Positions 1 through 8,628 of a stretch of DNA of 64,000 nucleotides are shown in pieces (position 1 is the stretch's first letter; each line of letters starts with the position of its first letter). This stretch comes from Gammaproteobacteria bacterium (GTDB lineage Bacteria > Pseudomonadota > Gammaproteobacteria > Acidiferrobacterales > SZUA-150), in assembly GCA_029880545.1 (NCBI GenBank), contig JAOUOD010000001.1, positions 186,001-250,000 on the forward strand, written 5' to 3'. The notes under the pieces are model-generated. The model was given only the letters and a program-made list of their open reading frames with translations. It was not told where the DNA came from and did not search any database. Both the position numbers and the translations under genes were made by a program.

Positions 1-386
1 AGCTCAAACGTAAGCTGGCGCCCGGAGCAATCGTGGCGTTGCAGGCGACATCGCCCTACCATGCCAAGGAGTCGTATCTGACGGTAGGTCGTACGCTGAA
101 TGCAGCCGGGCTCAAAACAGTTCCCTATCATGTTAATGTGCCATCATTCGGGGACTGGGGGTTTTACCTCGCGTGGGCCGGAGATCCGGATATTCCCGAG
201 GTAAGAAAACGACTTTCAGCCATCGGTAAAATTGATGTGGCTACCGATTATATCTCACCGGAGATTATCGCCGCCTCCCTGGTTTTCGGTAATGATGAAT
301 TGAGAACAGAGTCGGACTGCGTCAATACGTTGATGTTTCCTTGCCTGTTGAGCCAGTATATTGACCAAGGCTGGAAGATTTACTGA
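1..386 (+). CDS. spermidine synthase-like protein (3' end only)
   Basis: The reading frame is open from base 3, so the gene begins outside the window; only about 127 C-terminal residues are visible. The motif VNVPSFGDWGF followed by LAW is characteristic of the C-terminal part of polyamine aminopropyltransferases (SpeE family), particularly the membrane-anchored variants. The enzyme transfers an aminopropyl group from decarboxylated S-adenosylmethionine to putrescine or a similar acceptor. The catalytic core and any membrane segments lie outside the window, so substrate cannot be judged. A GTG at 33 could be mistaken for a start, but the frame and the homology continue upstream (residues KRKLAPGAI precede it). 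The next gene lies on the opposite strand and converges on this one. Confidence 0.8.
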   Translation, partial: LKRKLAPGAIVALQATSPYHAKESYLTVGRTLNAAGLKTVPYHVNVPSFGDWGFYLAWAGDPDIPEVRKRLSAIGKIDVATDYISPEIIAASLVFGNDELRTESDCVNTLMFPCLLSQYIDQGWKIY

Positions 387-440
387 AAAATATCACTCCG
401 GGCCTTATGAAGACGCTGTCACACTGGCCGATAAAATATA

Positions 441-1319
441 TTAAAGAGACTTGATCAGCCCTTCAGTATCGAGGAAAACCGGTAGCGAGAGTATTTCCTG
501 CGCCTGGCAGTATTCCCTTAAAAAGCCCGACAGGTTTTCGGCTCCGCCGATCCGGATCAGATCCTGGTGCAGCGCCTCGTTGTTGACGCCTTTTTCCGAC
601 CCTGTGAGGGCCAGGGAATAGATCTCCAGTATTGGTCTGATTGTCAGGTTGAAGTTTTCCAGCCTCGGTTCAACCGGAGGTTCAGGAATCCAGTGGTCAC
701 GCACCGCCATGGTCCCGTTTTTCGAGTATTGTTCCCTCCATCTGTTTAGCCCGGACAGTCTAATTCGATAGTACCTTAAGGTCCTTTGCCACGTCGATTC
801 CTCTTTCTTGTTACGTTTCCTTGGCGTGTAAACGTTGTTAAATGAAAAGTCAAACGCGGCCACTCTTGGCTTGTCGCCATTGATCGTTTTCAATATCAAT
901 GCAACGGTTGATTTCGAAAAACCGCCGCAGATATATTTAGGATCGACTTTTTGTAGAGGAATATCGCTCGCTACTACGTGCTTGGAAACATCGCGGTCGA
1001 ATACATCTAGAATCGAGTATCCGGAAATCGTGTATACAACTGTGTAACCGAAAATTAAATAGACGACCACATATAAAGCTACCGCGTCCCTCCATTCTTT
1101 TTCATTACATACCTTTCGATGGCGAAGACAGCTCCAATCGGCCGCGAGAAATATAGCAAGAACAAGAAATAATATAACCAGGTAGATAGTGATAAGAAGA
1201 AAATAGGTGTTATGAAACTTATAATAAATATAAGATAGCCAAAACGGAGCCGTAAGGCCAACAATACTTGAGACGATTCCTTTCACCACAGAAAAGCTTT
1301 CAGCGAATTTGAATTTCAT
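441..1319 (-). CDS. tandem-paralog membrane protein A (unknown function)
   Basis: I do not recognise this 292-residue protein. It has three hydrophobic segments (about residues 12-35, 38-60 and 80-103), then a soluble region of about 190 residues. It is clearly related to the next gene upstream (1351-2256). Both have GYS after the third segment, a Cys in a C-x-x-F-S context, an NVYTP motif, and a nearly identical last 65 residues starting IRPILEIYSLALTG and ending in REYCQAQ. Two cysteines are conserved between them. If the C-terminal region is periplasmic they could form a disulfide; that is inference. The start is the ATG at 1319; no strong ribosome-binding site precedes it. It is the last gene of a three-gene minus-strand cluster. 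Confidence 0.65.
   Translation of the reverse strand: MKFKFAESFSVVKGIVSSIVGLTAPFWLSYIYYKFHNTYFLLITIYLVILFLVLAIFLAADWSCLRHRKVCNEKEWRDAVALYVVVYLIFGYTVVYTISGYSILDVFDRDVSKHVVASDIPLQKVDPKYICGGFSKSTVALILKTINGDKPRVAAFDFSFNNVYTPRKRNKKEESTWQRTLRYYRIRLSGLNRWREQYSKNGTMAVRDHWIPEPPVEPRLENFNLTIRPILEIYSLALTGSEKGVNNEALHQDLIRIGGAENLSGFLREYCQAQEILSLPVFLDTEGLIKSL
497..643 (-). repeat. 147-bp near-identical 3' block, copy 1
   Basis: This stretch encodes the C-terminal part of paralog A. It matches positions 1404-1550 in paralog B with only about ten base differences by eye over 147 bp, while the rest of the two genes is much more diverged. Confidence 0.8.
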
Positions 1320-1350
1320 AACAGTTTATCGCCAACAGAAATTACAATTG

Positions 1351-2256
1351 TCATCCCCTGACCAGTCCTTGTGCATCAAAAAAGACCGTCAGTGAAAAAA
1401 TATCCTGCGCCTGGCAGTATTCCCTGAAAAAGCCCGACAGGTTTCCGGTTCCGCCGATCCGGATCAGATCCTGGTGCAGTGCCTCGTTGTTGACACCTTT
1501 TTCCGGCCCCGTGAGGGCCAGGGAATAGATCTCCAGTATTGGTCTGATTGCCTGGCTGACGTTTTCCCCCCTGGGTTCGCCCAACCGGCTGGGCGCCCAT
1601 AGCCTGAGAAATATACGTTCTCTTAGAGTCAGGGTGCCGTTGCTGGCAGCCAGTTTCTTCAGTCTCTTGTACTTGGCATCAATTTTCCTCCTTTTTTCAA
1701 GCATGGAATCCCACTTCTGTTTTTGCGCTTCCGTCAGCTTTTTCGGAGTATAGATATTTTTGAATTGATATTCGGACCCGGACAATTTTGTGCGTGCTGA
1801 ATTGATATGACTGATAACCAGGGAAGTGGTGACCCTGGAAAAACTGTCACAGACGTGCTCAGCTTCAATTTCCTGAAGCGATGTTTCGCTCGCAAGAATG
1901 CCTTTGTTCTCAATATCAGAATTGCTATCGCCGAAAACCGAGTAGCCAAACATGGTGTAGACAAAAATGTAGCCAAGACATGCATAGCCGGTCGAGTACC
2001 AGAAGAATATGCGCCGACCCTCTGCCGGGTCACGTTCTTTGGTGAGACGGTGTAATTCCAGTTTTTTGTTCAGGCTGACCGTGATCATCAGGAGTGCCAG
2101 CGCAAGGAAGAAAAATATAACCGGGATGTAACCGAGGCCATCATCAGAGACTTCGATAATCAATACCCATATTATCGCCAGTATGCCGATGAAATGGACA
2201 AAAGCCCGGGAAAACGTATTGATATAATCCAGTCTTGTTGGCTCTTTGTCAGCCAT
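1351..2256 (-). CDS. tandem-paralog membrane protein B (unknown function)
   Basis: This 301-residue protein has the same plan as its neighbour at 441-1319. It has hydrophobic segments at about residues 14-34, 43-58 and 86-108, then a GYS motif, a Cys-x-x-F-S motif, the NIYTPKK motif, a basic, charged stretch likely to be helical (about 180-205), and the shared C-terminal block with REYCQAQ. The start is the ATG at 2256, preceded by a purine-rich AGGAAAGG ribosome-binding site. It lies 52 bp downstream of paralog C and 31 bp upstream of paralog A, so the three are probably one transcript. No enzymatic motif was recognised. Function is unknown. Confidence 0.65.
   Translation of the reverse strand: MADKEPTRLDYINTFSRAFVHFIGILAIIWVLIIEVSDDGLGYIPVIFFFLALALLMITVSLNKKLELHRLTKERDPAEGRRIFFWYSTGYACLGYIFVYTMFGYSVFGDSNSDIENKGILASETSLQEIEAEHVCDSFSRVTTSLVISHINSARTKLSGSEYQFKNIYTPKKLTEAQKQKWDSMLEKRRKIDAKYKRLKKLAASNGTLTLRERIFLRLWAPSRLGEPRGENVSQAIRPILEIYSLALTGPEKGVNNEALHQDLIRIGGTGNLSGFFREYCQAQDIFSLTVFFDAQGLVRG
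1404..1550 (-). repeat. 147-bp near-identical 3' block, copy 2
   Basis: This is the counterpart of 497-643 in paralog B. The two blocks have exactly the same length and start and end at equivalent codons, consistent with recent duplication or gene conversion limited to the 3' part. Confidence 0.8.
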
Positions 2257-2308
2257 GGCTGCCTTTCCTAAAGCGAGAAAACGGTATCTGGTTTTGGAGT
2301 GACCGATT

Positions 2309-3526
2309 CTAAAGTCTCTTCAGATCAACCAGGTCATAAAAAGCTGCCTCGTCTATTTTGTTGCAAGCTTGTTCAAAAAAACCGCTGACGCGTTCGACGC
2401 CACCAATTTGTACCAGGTCCTGGTAGGCTGCGGCCAGTTCCGATGCACTTAAATTCCTGGCCTGATCCAGTCTGGATCGAAGTCTGGATGAAAATACAGA
2501 CTTGATGTATTCAGGCTCAAGTTTAATGAAACCCATGGACTCGATATTAAATACGCTTATCCATGTGTAGGAATCGTGAATATCGGCAACATTGGCCGGT
2601 TCGTCGTTATGGAACCCGCGGACATAGGTCCAGCTGCGGTCCGTCAATATTTGTTGAAACTTGTCCAGTAACGCATCAATTTTTTGTTCGGTGGATGTGT
2701 ATTTTCGGAATTCCCACTTGTCTTCCGTAATCGCAAGCGCGCCGGAGCTGGCATAAAGTGAGCAAAAATGTGTTTTCTGATATTCAGTCCTGGATAATCC
2801 TCTACCCGGAAATTGGTACTGAACCATCGCAAGTGAGCGCGTTTCACGCTCCAGCAAGCCTGAATAAAAGGGATCAGTGCCAAGGAAAAGGTAAGGCAGG
2901 GCGGCAATGGCCCATACGAACAACGCTGTTCCCACTACGCGAGCGTGGTTGATGTTCCGGCAAGCAGAACCTTGGCCTCGTTTGCATTTCCTTAAGGTAT
3001 TTTCGTACACCCGCTTGAACTCCAGTTTGTATACGTGGAATACGAGCCAGAGAAAAAGACAATAAACGACAATGGCGGTGTACACGCTGTTAATCAGGTT
3101 GATAAACATGATTGCGGAAAATTGAAAGATCAAGAACCCTATAAATAACATCGCCAAATAAAATACGGTTGCCATCAGTTCAATGACGCCGCTGTCGAAG
3201 GAATCGAAGGACGAAGCGGTCTTGCCTTTTTTTGAATTATTGCCTGTATCAAATGATATAAAGGCCATGGCAACAATGGATAGCGCGCAAACCATGATAT
3301 AAGTGATCGTGAACCCGTTTCCGTAAAAACTGACAGATAGATAAATACCGAATACTGTGAGAAGCAATGGAACTGTATATATTGGCGCAAACATCATCGA
3401 GGCGATGAAAATAAGTGCAGCCAGGGCGGGAACCGTGCCGAGCACGACCAGCAGAACAGTGGAAAGTGTTATGCCCAGAAACGCGTAAAAACGGGGCGGC
3501 TTCAATTGACTAAAGTTCAGAATCAT
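2309..3526 (-). CDS. tandem-paralog membrane protein C, larger and diverged
   Basis: This 405-residue protein is the first gene of the cluster. Its N-terminal half is very hydrophobic, with about six membrane segments (about residues 14-62, 68-92, 113-160 and 195-215), against three in A and B. The C-terminal soluble part keeps recognisable features of the smaller paralogs: a Cys after the last membrane segment (FCSLYAS), a Q-D-L-V-Q-I-G-G motif equivalent to QDLIRIGG, then SGFFEQAC, matching SGFFREYC. So both conserved cysteines are retained. I do not recognise a known family. The start is the ATG at 3526, with no clear ribosome-binding site. Confidence 0.6.
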   Translation of the reverse strand: MILNFSQLKPPRFYAFLGITLSTVLLVVLGTVPALAALIFIASMMFAPIYTVPLLLTVFGIYLSVSFYGNGFTITYIMVCALSIVAMAFISFDTGNNSKKGKTASSFDSFDSGVIELMATVFYLAMLFIGFLIFQFSAIMFINLINSVYTAIVVYCLFLWLVFHVYKLEFKRVYENTLRKCKRGQGSACRNINHARVVGTALFVWAIAALPYLFLGTDPFYSGLLERETRSLAMVQYQFPGRGLSRTEYQKTHFCSLYASSGALAITEDKWEFRKYTSTEQKIDALLDKFQQILTDRSWTYVRGFHNDEPANVADIHDSYTWISVFNIESMGFIKLEPEYIKSVFSSRLRSRLDQARNLSASELAAAYQDLVQIGGVERVSGFFEQACNKIDEAAFYDLVDLKRL

Positions 3527-3968
3527 GGCGGCTTCATTTTTCTTGTCATTGTATCCGATGTTAATGAAAGTTATCGGAAAGCAGACGTCTTTTGTCGGCT
3601 ACGGAAAATATGCCCGCAATACACATATATTTATCTTAGCATCGGTAGCCGGGGGTGTCACTGTGATCCGGATAGGCAGAGTCTGTAATCAGGGAGCCAA
3701 AATTGAGACTTGTTTTTGACTGGTGATGCATCGGATTAAGATCCGGACCAATTCTGCAATCAGCTCCTGCTGAAAAGTGCTCCGGGGTAACCGCGAGCAT
3801 CGCCTTGGACGAAAGTCTGAATAATCAGCCATGCTGCCGGGGCGTATACCTTGCATAAGCGTTTTTCGCGATTACGGCACACGCTGTTAGTGGGCCGGAG
3901 CAGCCCCTGGTACGGCGTCATACCGAGGTGGAGGCAATATTTGCGAGCCACAAGCCGCAACAAGTGAT
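3527..3968. other. intergenic region without a recognisable gene
   Basis: About 440 bp separate paralog C from the terminator of the small lipoprotein gene. A 67-codon minus-strand frame (3760-3963) exists, but it has no ribosome-binding site and no recognisable family. The region presumably holds the promoter for the minus-strand paralog cluster; I could not assign one. Confidence 0.5.
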
Positions 3969-3969
3969 C

Positions 3970-3997
3970 AAAAAAACAGCCCCTGTGAAGGGGCTGT
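3970..3997 (-). terminator. Rho-independent terminator
   Basis: Read on the minus strand, CAGCCCC and GGGGCTG form a seven-base-pair GC-rich stem around a six-base loop, followed by a run of seven T. It lies 50 bp past the stop of the small lipoprotein gene at 4047. Confidence 0.85.
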
Positions 3998-4046
3998 CGT
4001 TAATGGGCTGCTGAGCAATCTATATTATAACTAGAAGGTCACCCGG

Positions 4047-4346
4047 TTAGGGCGCCGTGGTAAAACTCCAGACCACGCTATCGGTAACGCCACCCCGGCC
4101 ATCATTGGCGGTGACCTTCCAGTAATAGGTGGTACCCGGGTTCAGGCCGGTGACCGTGTGGCTGGCGGTAGCCGGTGGCACCACCTGGTTCACCACGGTC
4201 GTATCCCCTTCCTTGCTGCAGGCGCTTAAGCCAATGACCGCAATGATCACACCGACTTGCATGACCCGTTGCCGGCGTGACGGTGACAGGCCAACCAGGC
4301 CGATGAGTAACAGGCTCGAAGTCCCGCCTAATCCTGCCATCAACAT
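4047..4346 (-). CDS. small fibronectin type III-like lipoprotein
   Basis: The encoded 99 residues contain a lipobox-like sequence, LSAC (about residues 40-43), after a hydrophobic stretch. The last 45 residues resemble the second half of a fibronectin type III domain (NPGTTYYWKVTANDG, then SFTT at the end). The first 27 residues (GLGGTSSLLLIGLVGL followed by basic residues) look like a C-terminal sorting anchor rather than a signal peptide. The true start may therefore be the ATG at 4262, giving a 71-residue lipoprotein with MQVGVIIAVIGLSAC as its signal. Neither start has a good ribosome-binding site. It may be the remnant of a larger surface protein. Confidence 0.45.
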   Translation of the reverse strand: MLMAGLGGTSSLLLIGLVGLSPSRRQRVMQVGVIIAVIGLSACSKEGDTTVVNQVVPPATASHTVTGLNPGTTYYWKVTANDGRGGVTDSVVWSFTTAP

Positions 4347-4591
4347 TAGGGGCTGGTCGTACCAGGCAACAGCACAGTTAATGCAGAAGATCGATACCGG
4401 GAAGGTTTTCTCTTGCGCCCCGCCAATTATTCTTAAAGCAAATATTGTGGCGTCACATCATCGTGGCCGTGCCTGGCACATAATTATATATGCGTATGAC
4501 TCAGTTTACGCCTAATTCTGGTCGATTCAAGTTGCCAGATGAGAATGATAAACAGTGTTAGGCAAGAGAATGGCCAACAATTTCAAACGTG

Positions 4592-5131
4592 TTATCTAAG
4601 ACGATAGTCTGATTTACCATCCATGATGGTGGAAGGTCTATTTGGAGTTTGTACTTGGCCGGGTATCACCAAAACTTCCTGAGTATTGAATCTTCGACAG
4701 GCATCACGAAACGTCAGTGCCGGTTGCTGGCCACTTCGATTGGCGGAGGTGGAGACAAGGGCGCCGCCATACGCTTTACACAAAGCAGCGGCGATGGGGT
4801 GGGCGGTGACGCGCACAGCGATGGAATCGTGTTTGCCGGTAAGCCAGCGCGGTGTTGAGGATCTGGCAGGCAGGATCCAGGTCACCGGTCCAGGCCAGGT
4901 GGCCAGGGCCTTGGCAGGAATGGTTTCTACAAATGGTTTGAGTTGCTCGGGATCACTGGCAATGAGAATTAATCCCTTGCTGGCAGGACGCCGCTTGATA
5001 CGCAGCAGGTGTTTGACTGCCTTGACGTTGCACGGGTCGCAACCCAGACCGAATACCCCTTCCGTGGGGTAGGCAACAATGCCGCCCTTTGCAATGTGCT
5101 GGACTGCTTGTTGAATCCGGTCGGGTTTCAC
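4592..5131 (-). CDS. tsaC: threonylcarbamoyl-AMP synthase TsaC (YrdC/Sua5 family)
   Basis: TsaC makes threonylcarbamoyl-AMP from threonine, bicarbonate and ATP, the first step of the tRNA t6A37 modification, in the cytoplasm. The sequence shows the YrdC signature: VAYPTEGVFGLGCDP near the N-terminus, a KRRPxSKGLILIAS motif, WPGPVTW, and ALVSTSANRSG near the C-terminus. An ATG frame exists from 5188 but would overlap purE by 50 bp. The GTG at 5131 lies 7 bp after the purE stop and gives 179 residues, close to the family length of about 185-190, so I prefer it. It is the last gene of the purH-purD-purE-tsaC run and is probably co-transcribed and translationally coupled with purE. Confidence 0.9.
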   Translation of the reverse strand: MKPDRIQQAVQHIAKGGIVAYPTEGVFGLGCDPCNVKAVKHLLRIKRRPASKGLILIASDPEQLKPFVETIPAKALATWPGPVTWILPARSSTPRWLTGKHDSIAVRVTAHPIAAALCKAYGGALVSTSANRSGQQPALTFRDACRRFNTQEVLVIPGQVQTPNRPSTIMDGKSDYRLR

Positions 5132-5138
5132 GAACAGG

Positions 5139-5639
5139 TTACAGCAGTTTTTGTACTTCTTCGTTCTTGGCGATAACGGCGGCGGCATTGGCTTCGCGCT
5201 CTGCCTTCACCTTTGCGGCCATGTCGGCGTCAGCCACGCCAAGAATCTGCGCCGCCAGGTAACCGGCATTCTTGGCACCGGCGCTGCCAATGGCAACAGT
5301 CGCAACCGGTACACCGCCGGGCATCATGGCGGTAGACAGCAGTGCATCCATACCATCCAGCGGACCGGCGTCCATGGGCACACCGATAACCGGGCGTGTG
5401 GTCAGGCCGGCAACGGCACCGGCAAGATGCGCGGCCAGGCCGGCAGCGGCAATGAAGACCATGCAGCCGCGGGCTTCAGCGTCAGTTACATAGGTGTGAG
5501 TGGCGGCCGGTGTGCGATGCGCAGAAGTAATACGTACTTCGTGTTGAATACCGAAGCTTTTCAATACCTCGATACACTTGGTCATGGTCTTGAGATCAGA
5601 GTCCGATCCCATCAGTACGGCAACAAACGGTTTGCTCAT
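5139..5639 (-). CDS. purE: N5-carboxyaminoimidazole ribonucleotide mutase
   Basis: PurE (class I) converts N5-CAIR to CAIR in de novo purine synthesis. The 166-residue length is normal. The motifs are typical: [10 protein letters not shown] at the phosphate-binding loop, SAHRTP with the catalytic histidine, [15 protein letters not shown], and [13 protein letters not shown]. The gene lies 43 bp downstream of purD and just upstream of tsaC, and the start ATG at 5639 follows an AAGGGGATATC sequence serving as ribosome-binding site. The partner purK, which makes the N5-CAIR substrate, is not seen in this window, although it often accompanies purE. Confidence 0.96.
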   Translation of the reverse strand: MSKPFVAVLMGSDSDLKTMTKCIEVLKSFGIQHEVRITSAHRTPAATHTYVTDAEARGCMVFIAAAGLAAHLAGAVAGLTTRPVIGVPMDAGPLDGMDALLSTAMMPGGVPVATVAIGSAGAKNAGYLAAQILGVADADMAAKVKAEREANAAAVIAKNEEVQKLL

Positions 5640-5682
5640 TGATATCCCCTTGAATGATTAAATTGAATTCGACAGAAGTTGA

Positions 5683-6969
5683 TCAAGACTGATCCTGTTC
5701 GCGGGCAATGGCGCGATGGCCAATGTCCCGACGAAAATAGGCGCCATCCCAGCTTATGGTATGCAATCTTTCATAAGCTTTCTTTTGTGCTTCGCCGACA
5801 GTGTTGCCCAAAGCGGTGACACACAGGACGCGACCACCGGCAGTCACCACCAGTCCGTCCTTGTCAGCAGTGCCGGCGTGAAACACCTTGGTATCGGTGA
5901 TTTCGTTATCAAGGCCGCAAATGGCATCACCCTTGTGGTAGCTGTCTGGATAACCACCGGCCGCCATGACCACGCCCAATGCAATGCGCGTATCCCATTG
6001 CGCCGTCGCGGTATCCAGCTTGCCGTCCAGTGCCAGCTCAACCAGCTCAACCAGGTCTGATTGCAGGCGCATCATAATAGGCTGGGTTTCCGGGTCACCA
6101 AAGCGAACATTGTATTCGAGTACCTTGGGTGTGCCGTTGTGGTCGATCATCAAGCCCGCATACAGGAAACCGGTGAAAGCGTTGCCTTCAGCCGCCATGC
6201 CCTTGACGGTTGGCTCAATGACTTCGCGCATGGCGCGATCATGAATATCCTGTGTCACAACCGGCGCCGGTGAATAAGCGCCCATGCCACCGGTATTGGG
6301 TCCGGTGTCGCCGTCATGCGCGGCCTTGTGATCCTGTGATGATGCCATCGGCAGAATGTGTTCACCATCGACCATGACAATAAAGCTGGCTTCTTCGCCC
6401 CGGAGAAATTCTTCCACAACAACACGATGCCCGGCATCACCAAAGGCATTACCGGCAAGCATGTCGTTTACCGCGGCAATGGCTTCGTCTTCGGTTTGCG
6501 CGAGTATCACGCCCTTGCCGGCGGCGAGTCCGTCTGCCTTGACCACAATCGGTGCACCGCATTGCTTAATGTAGGCAACGGCTTCATCAATATCGGTGAA
6601 GTTGCCATAGGCGGCAGTGGGAATATGGTGACGTGCTAGAAAATCCTTGGTGAATGCCTTGGAGCCTTCCAGCTGTGCGGCGCCCTTGCCCGGACCAAAA
6701 CAACGCAGCCCGGCAGCTTTAAAGCGATCAACGATACCGGCTACCAGTGGCGCTTCCGGACCGACAATGGTCAGCTCAACATTATCCCGGGCAAAGGCGA
6801 GCAGGCCGTCAATGTCATCGGCACTGATGGCAACATTTTCCATCCCGGTTTCGCGTGCGGTTCCGGCATTACCCGGCGCAACAAATACCTTGTCGACTTT
6901 TGCTGACTGCGCCGTTTTCCATGCCAGCGCGTGTTCACGACCACCGCTTCCAATAACAAGAACTTTCAT
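5683..6969 (-). CDS. purD: phosphoribosylamine-glycine ligase
   Basis: PurD (GAR synthetase) joins phosphoribosylamine and glycine using ATP, the second step of purine synthesis. The 428 residues start MKVLVIGSGGREHALAW, the typical N-terminal nucleotide-binding loop. Next come an ATP-grasp core with KADGLAAGKGV (about 146-156), EEFLRGEEASF, the GPNTGGMGAYSPAP segment and VLEYNVRFGDPETQP, all diagnostic of the family. The gene is 20 bp downstream of purH, so the two are co-transcribed; this purH-purD order is standard in gammaproteobacteria. Confidence 0.97.
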   Translation of the reverse strand: MKVLVIGSGGREHALAWKTAQSAKVDKVFVAPGNAGTARETGMENVAISADDIDGLLAFARDNVELTIVGPEAPLVAGIVDRFKAAGLRCFGPGKGAAQLEGSKAFTKDFLARHHIPTAAYGNFTDIDEAVAYIKQCGAPIVVKADGLAAGKGVILAQTEDEAIAAVNDMLAGNAFGDAGHRVVVEEFLRGEEASFIVMVDGEHILPMASSQDHKAAHDGDTGPNTGGMGAYSPAPVVTQDIHDRAMREVIEPTVKGMAAEGNAFTGFLYAGLMIDHNGTPKVLEYNVRFGDPETQPIMMRLQSDLVELVELALDGKLDTATAQWDTRIALGVVMAAGGYPDSYHKGDAICGLDNEITDTKVFHAGTADKDGLVVTAGGRVLCVTALGNTVGEAQKKAYERLHTISWDGAYFRRDIGHRAIAREQDQS

Positions 6970-6989
6970 ATCAACACACCGCTGGTTGT

Positions 6990-8549
6990 CTAGTGTCGGA
7001 AATGGCGCATGCCGGTGAATACCATGGCCATGCCATGTTCATCGGCGGCGGCGATAACTTCGTCGTCACGCATGGAGCCGCCCGGCTGAATCACCGCGGC
7101 AATGCCGGTTTTGGCTGCCTGGTCGATGCCGTCACGGAACGGGAAGAAGGCATCCGATGCCATTACCGAGCCTTCCACTTTCAGCTTGGCCTGTTCCGCC
7201 TTGATGGCGGCAATGCGCGCGGAATTGACCCGGCTCATCTGGCCGGCACCGACACCTATGGTCATGTTGTTCTTGCCATAGACAATGGCATTGGACTTGA
7301 CGAACTTGGCTACCTTCCAGGTAAACAGCAGGTCGCGCATTTCCTCATCAGTGGGCTGGCGCTTGCTGACGACCTTGAGTTCATTGTAGAGCAGCTCATC
7401 GGATCCCTGTACCAGCAGGCCGCCGTTGACACGCTTGTAGTCCAGGCGACCGGCAGGTTCAGCCGGCCATTGGCCGCACTGTAGCAGGCGAACATTCTTT
7501 TTGCTTTTTACGGCTTCAATAGCTTCCCTGGAAACGGATGGCGCGATGATGACTTCGACAAACTGTTTTTCAACAATGATCGCCGCAGTGTCGCCGTCGA
7601 GTTCCTGGTTGAACGCGATAATGCCACCAAAAGCGGATTCGGGATCGGTAGTAAAGGCGCGCTCATACGCCTGCAGCAGGTTTTCGCCCAGGGCAACGCC
7701 GCAAGGGTTGGCATGTTTGACAATGACGCAGGCAGGCGCGTTGTCGAATTGCTTGACGCATTCCAGCGCGGCATCGGTATCGGCGATGTTGTTATAGGAC
7801 AATTCCTTGCCCTGGATCTGGGTTGATGTCGATATGGATCCGGCCTCGGCATTGTTTTCAACAAAAAATGCCGCCGACTGATGCGGGTTCTCGCCGTAGC
7901 GCATGGTCTGGACCTGGCGGAACTGGCTGCTGAAGGTACGCGGGAATTCGGTTTTTTCTTCACCAACAAGCTTGCCGAAATAGTTGGCAATGGCGCCATC
8001 ATACCTGGCGGTGTGTTCGTACACCTTGATGGCCAGGTCAAAGCGCGTGGCTTCCGTGGTGGCGCCGGCATTGGCTTTCATTTCATCAAGTACGCGCACG
8101 TAATCATCAGCATTGACGATAACCGTGACATCCTTGTTGTTCTTGGCGGCAGCACGCAACATGGTCGGGCCGCCGATATCAATGTTCTCGATGGCGGTCG
8201 GGATATCACAGTCCGGCCTGGCCACAGTCGCTTCAAACGGGTACAGGTTGACAACGACAAGATCAATGGCGGCGATGTTGTGTTCCGCCATGATGGCATC
8301 ATCGGTGCCGCGACGACCCAGCAGGCCGCCATGAATCCTGGGATGCAGGGTCTTGATGCGACCATCCATCATTTCCGGGAAGCCGGTATGCTCGGAAACT
8401 TCCTTGGCCTTGATGCCTTCGTCGGCCAGCAGCTTTGCCGTGCCGCCGGTGGACAGGATCTCAACATCGAAATCGTTCTGCAGGCTGCGGGCAAAATCGA
8501 CTATGCCGGTTTTGTCGGAAACGCTAATCAGTGCTCGTTTGATGGTCAT
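6990..8549 (-). CDS. purH: bifunctional AICAR formyltransferase / IMP cyclohydrolase
   Basis: PurH catalyses the last two steps to IMP. The N-terminal MGS-like cyclohydrolase domain (about residues 1-200) begins [20 protein letters not shown] and includes [10 protein letters not shown] and [14 protein letters not shown]. The C-terminal formyltransferase domain has [23 protein letters not shown] and the ending [13 protein letters not shown] place the start at the ATG at 8549 (519 residues). An upstream in-frame TTG at 8582 would add 11 residues that are not family-like and would overlap the terminator at 8576-8604. The promoter must lie close to that terminator. Confidence 0.97.
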   Translation of the reverse strand: MTIKRALISVSDKTGIVDFARSLQNDFDVEILSTGGTAKLLADEGIKAKEVSEHTGFPEMMDGRIKTLHPRIHGGLLGRRGTDDAIMAEHNIAAIDLVVVNLYPFEATVARPDCDIPTAIENIDIGGPTMLRAAAKNNKDVTVIVNADDYVRVLDEMKANAGATTEATRFDLAIKVYEHTARYDGAIANYFGKLVGEEKTEFPRTFSSQFRQVQTMRYGENPHQSAAFFVENNAEAGSISTSTQIQGKELSYNNIADTDAALECVKQFDNAPACVIVKHANPCGVALGENLLQAYERAFTTDPESAFGGIIAFNQELDGDTAAIIVEKQFVEVIIAPSVSREAIEAVKSKKNVRLLQCGQWPAEPAGRLDYKRVNGGLLVQGSDELLYNELKVVSKRQPTDEEMRDLLFTWKVAKFVKSNAIVYGKNNMTIGVGAGQMSRVNSARIAAIKAEQAKLKVEGSVMASDAFFPFRDGIDQAAKTGIAAVIQPGGSMRDDEVIAAADEHGMAMVFTGMRHFRH

Positions 8550-8575
8550 CGCTATATCGTCTGCCGTTTGTATGA

Positions 8576-8604
8576 TAAACAAAGGCCGGCCCGAGGGCCG
8601 GCCT
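8576..8604 (-). terminator. Rho-independent terminator after the haem lipoprotein gene
   Basis: On the minus strand AGGCCGGCCC and GGGCCGGCCT form a ten-base-pair stem with a very short loop, followed by TTTGTTT. It separates transcription of the 8629-9192 gene from purH. This implies a purH promoter within or just below it. Confidence 0.8.
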
Positions 8605-8628
8605 GCCGAAGAACAGTTTTACATGTTC

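Noticed and set aside
3760-3963. 67-codon minus-strand frame in the gap after the paralogs
   Set aside because: It has no ribosome-binding site and no recognisable family; its composition looks like non-coding DNA read by chance.
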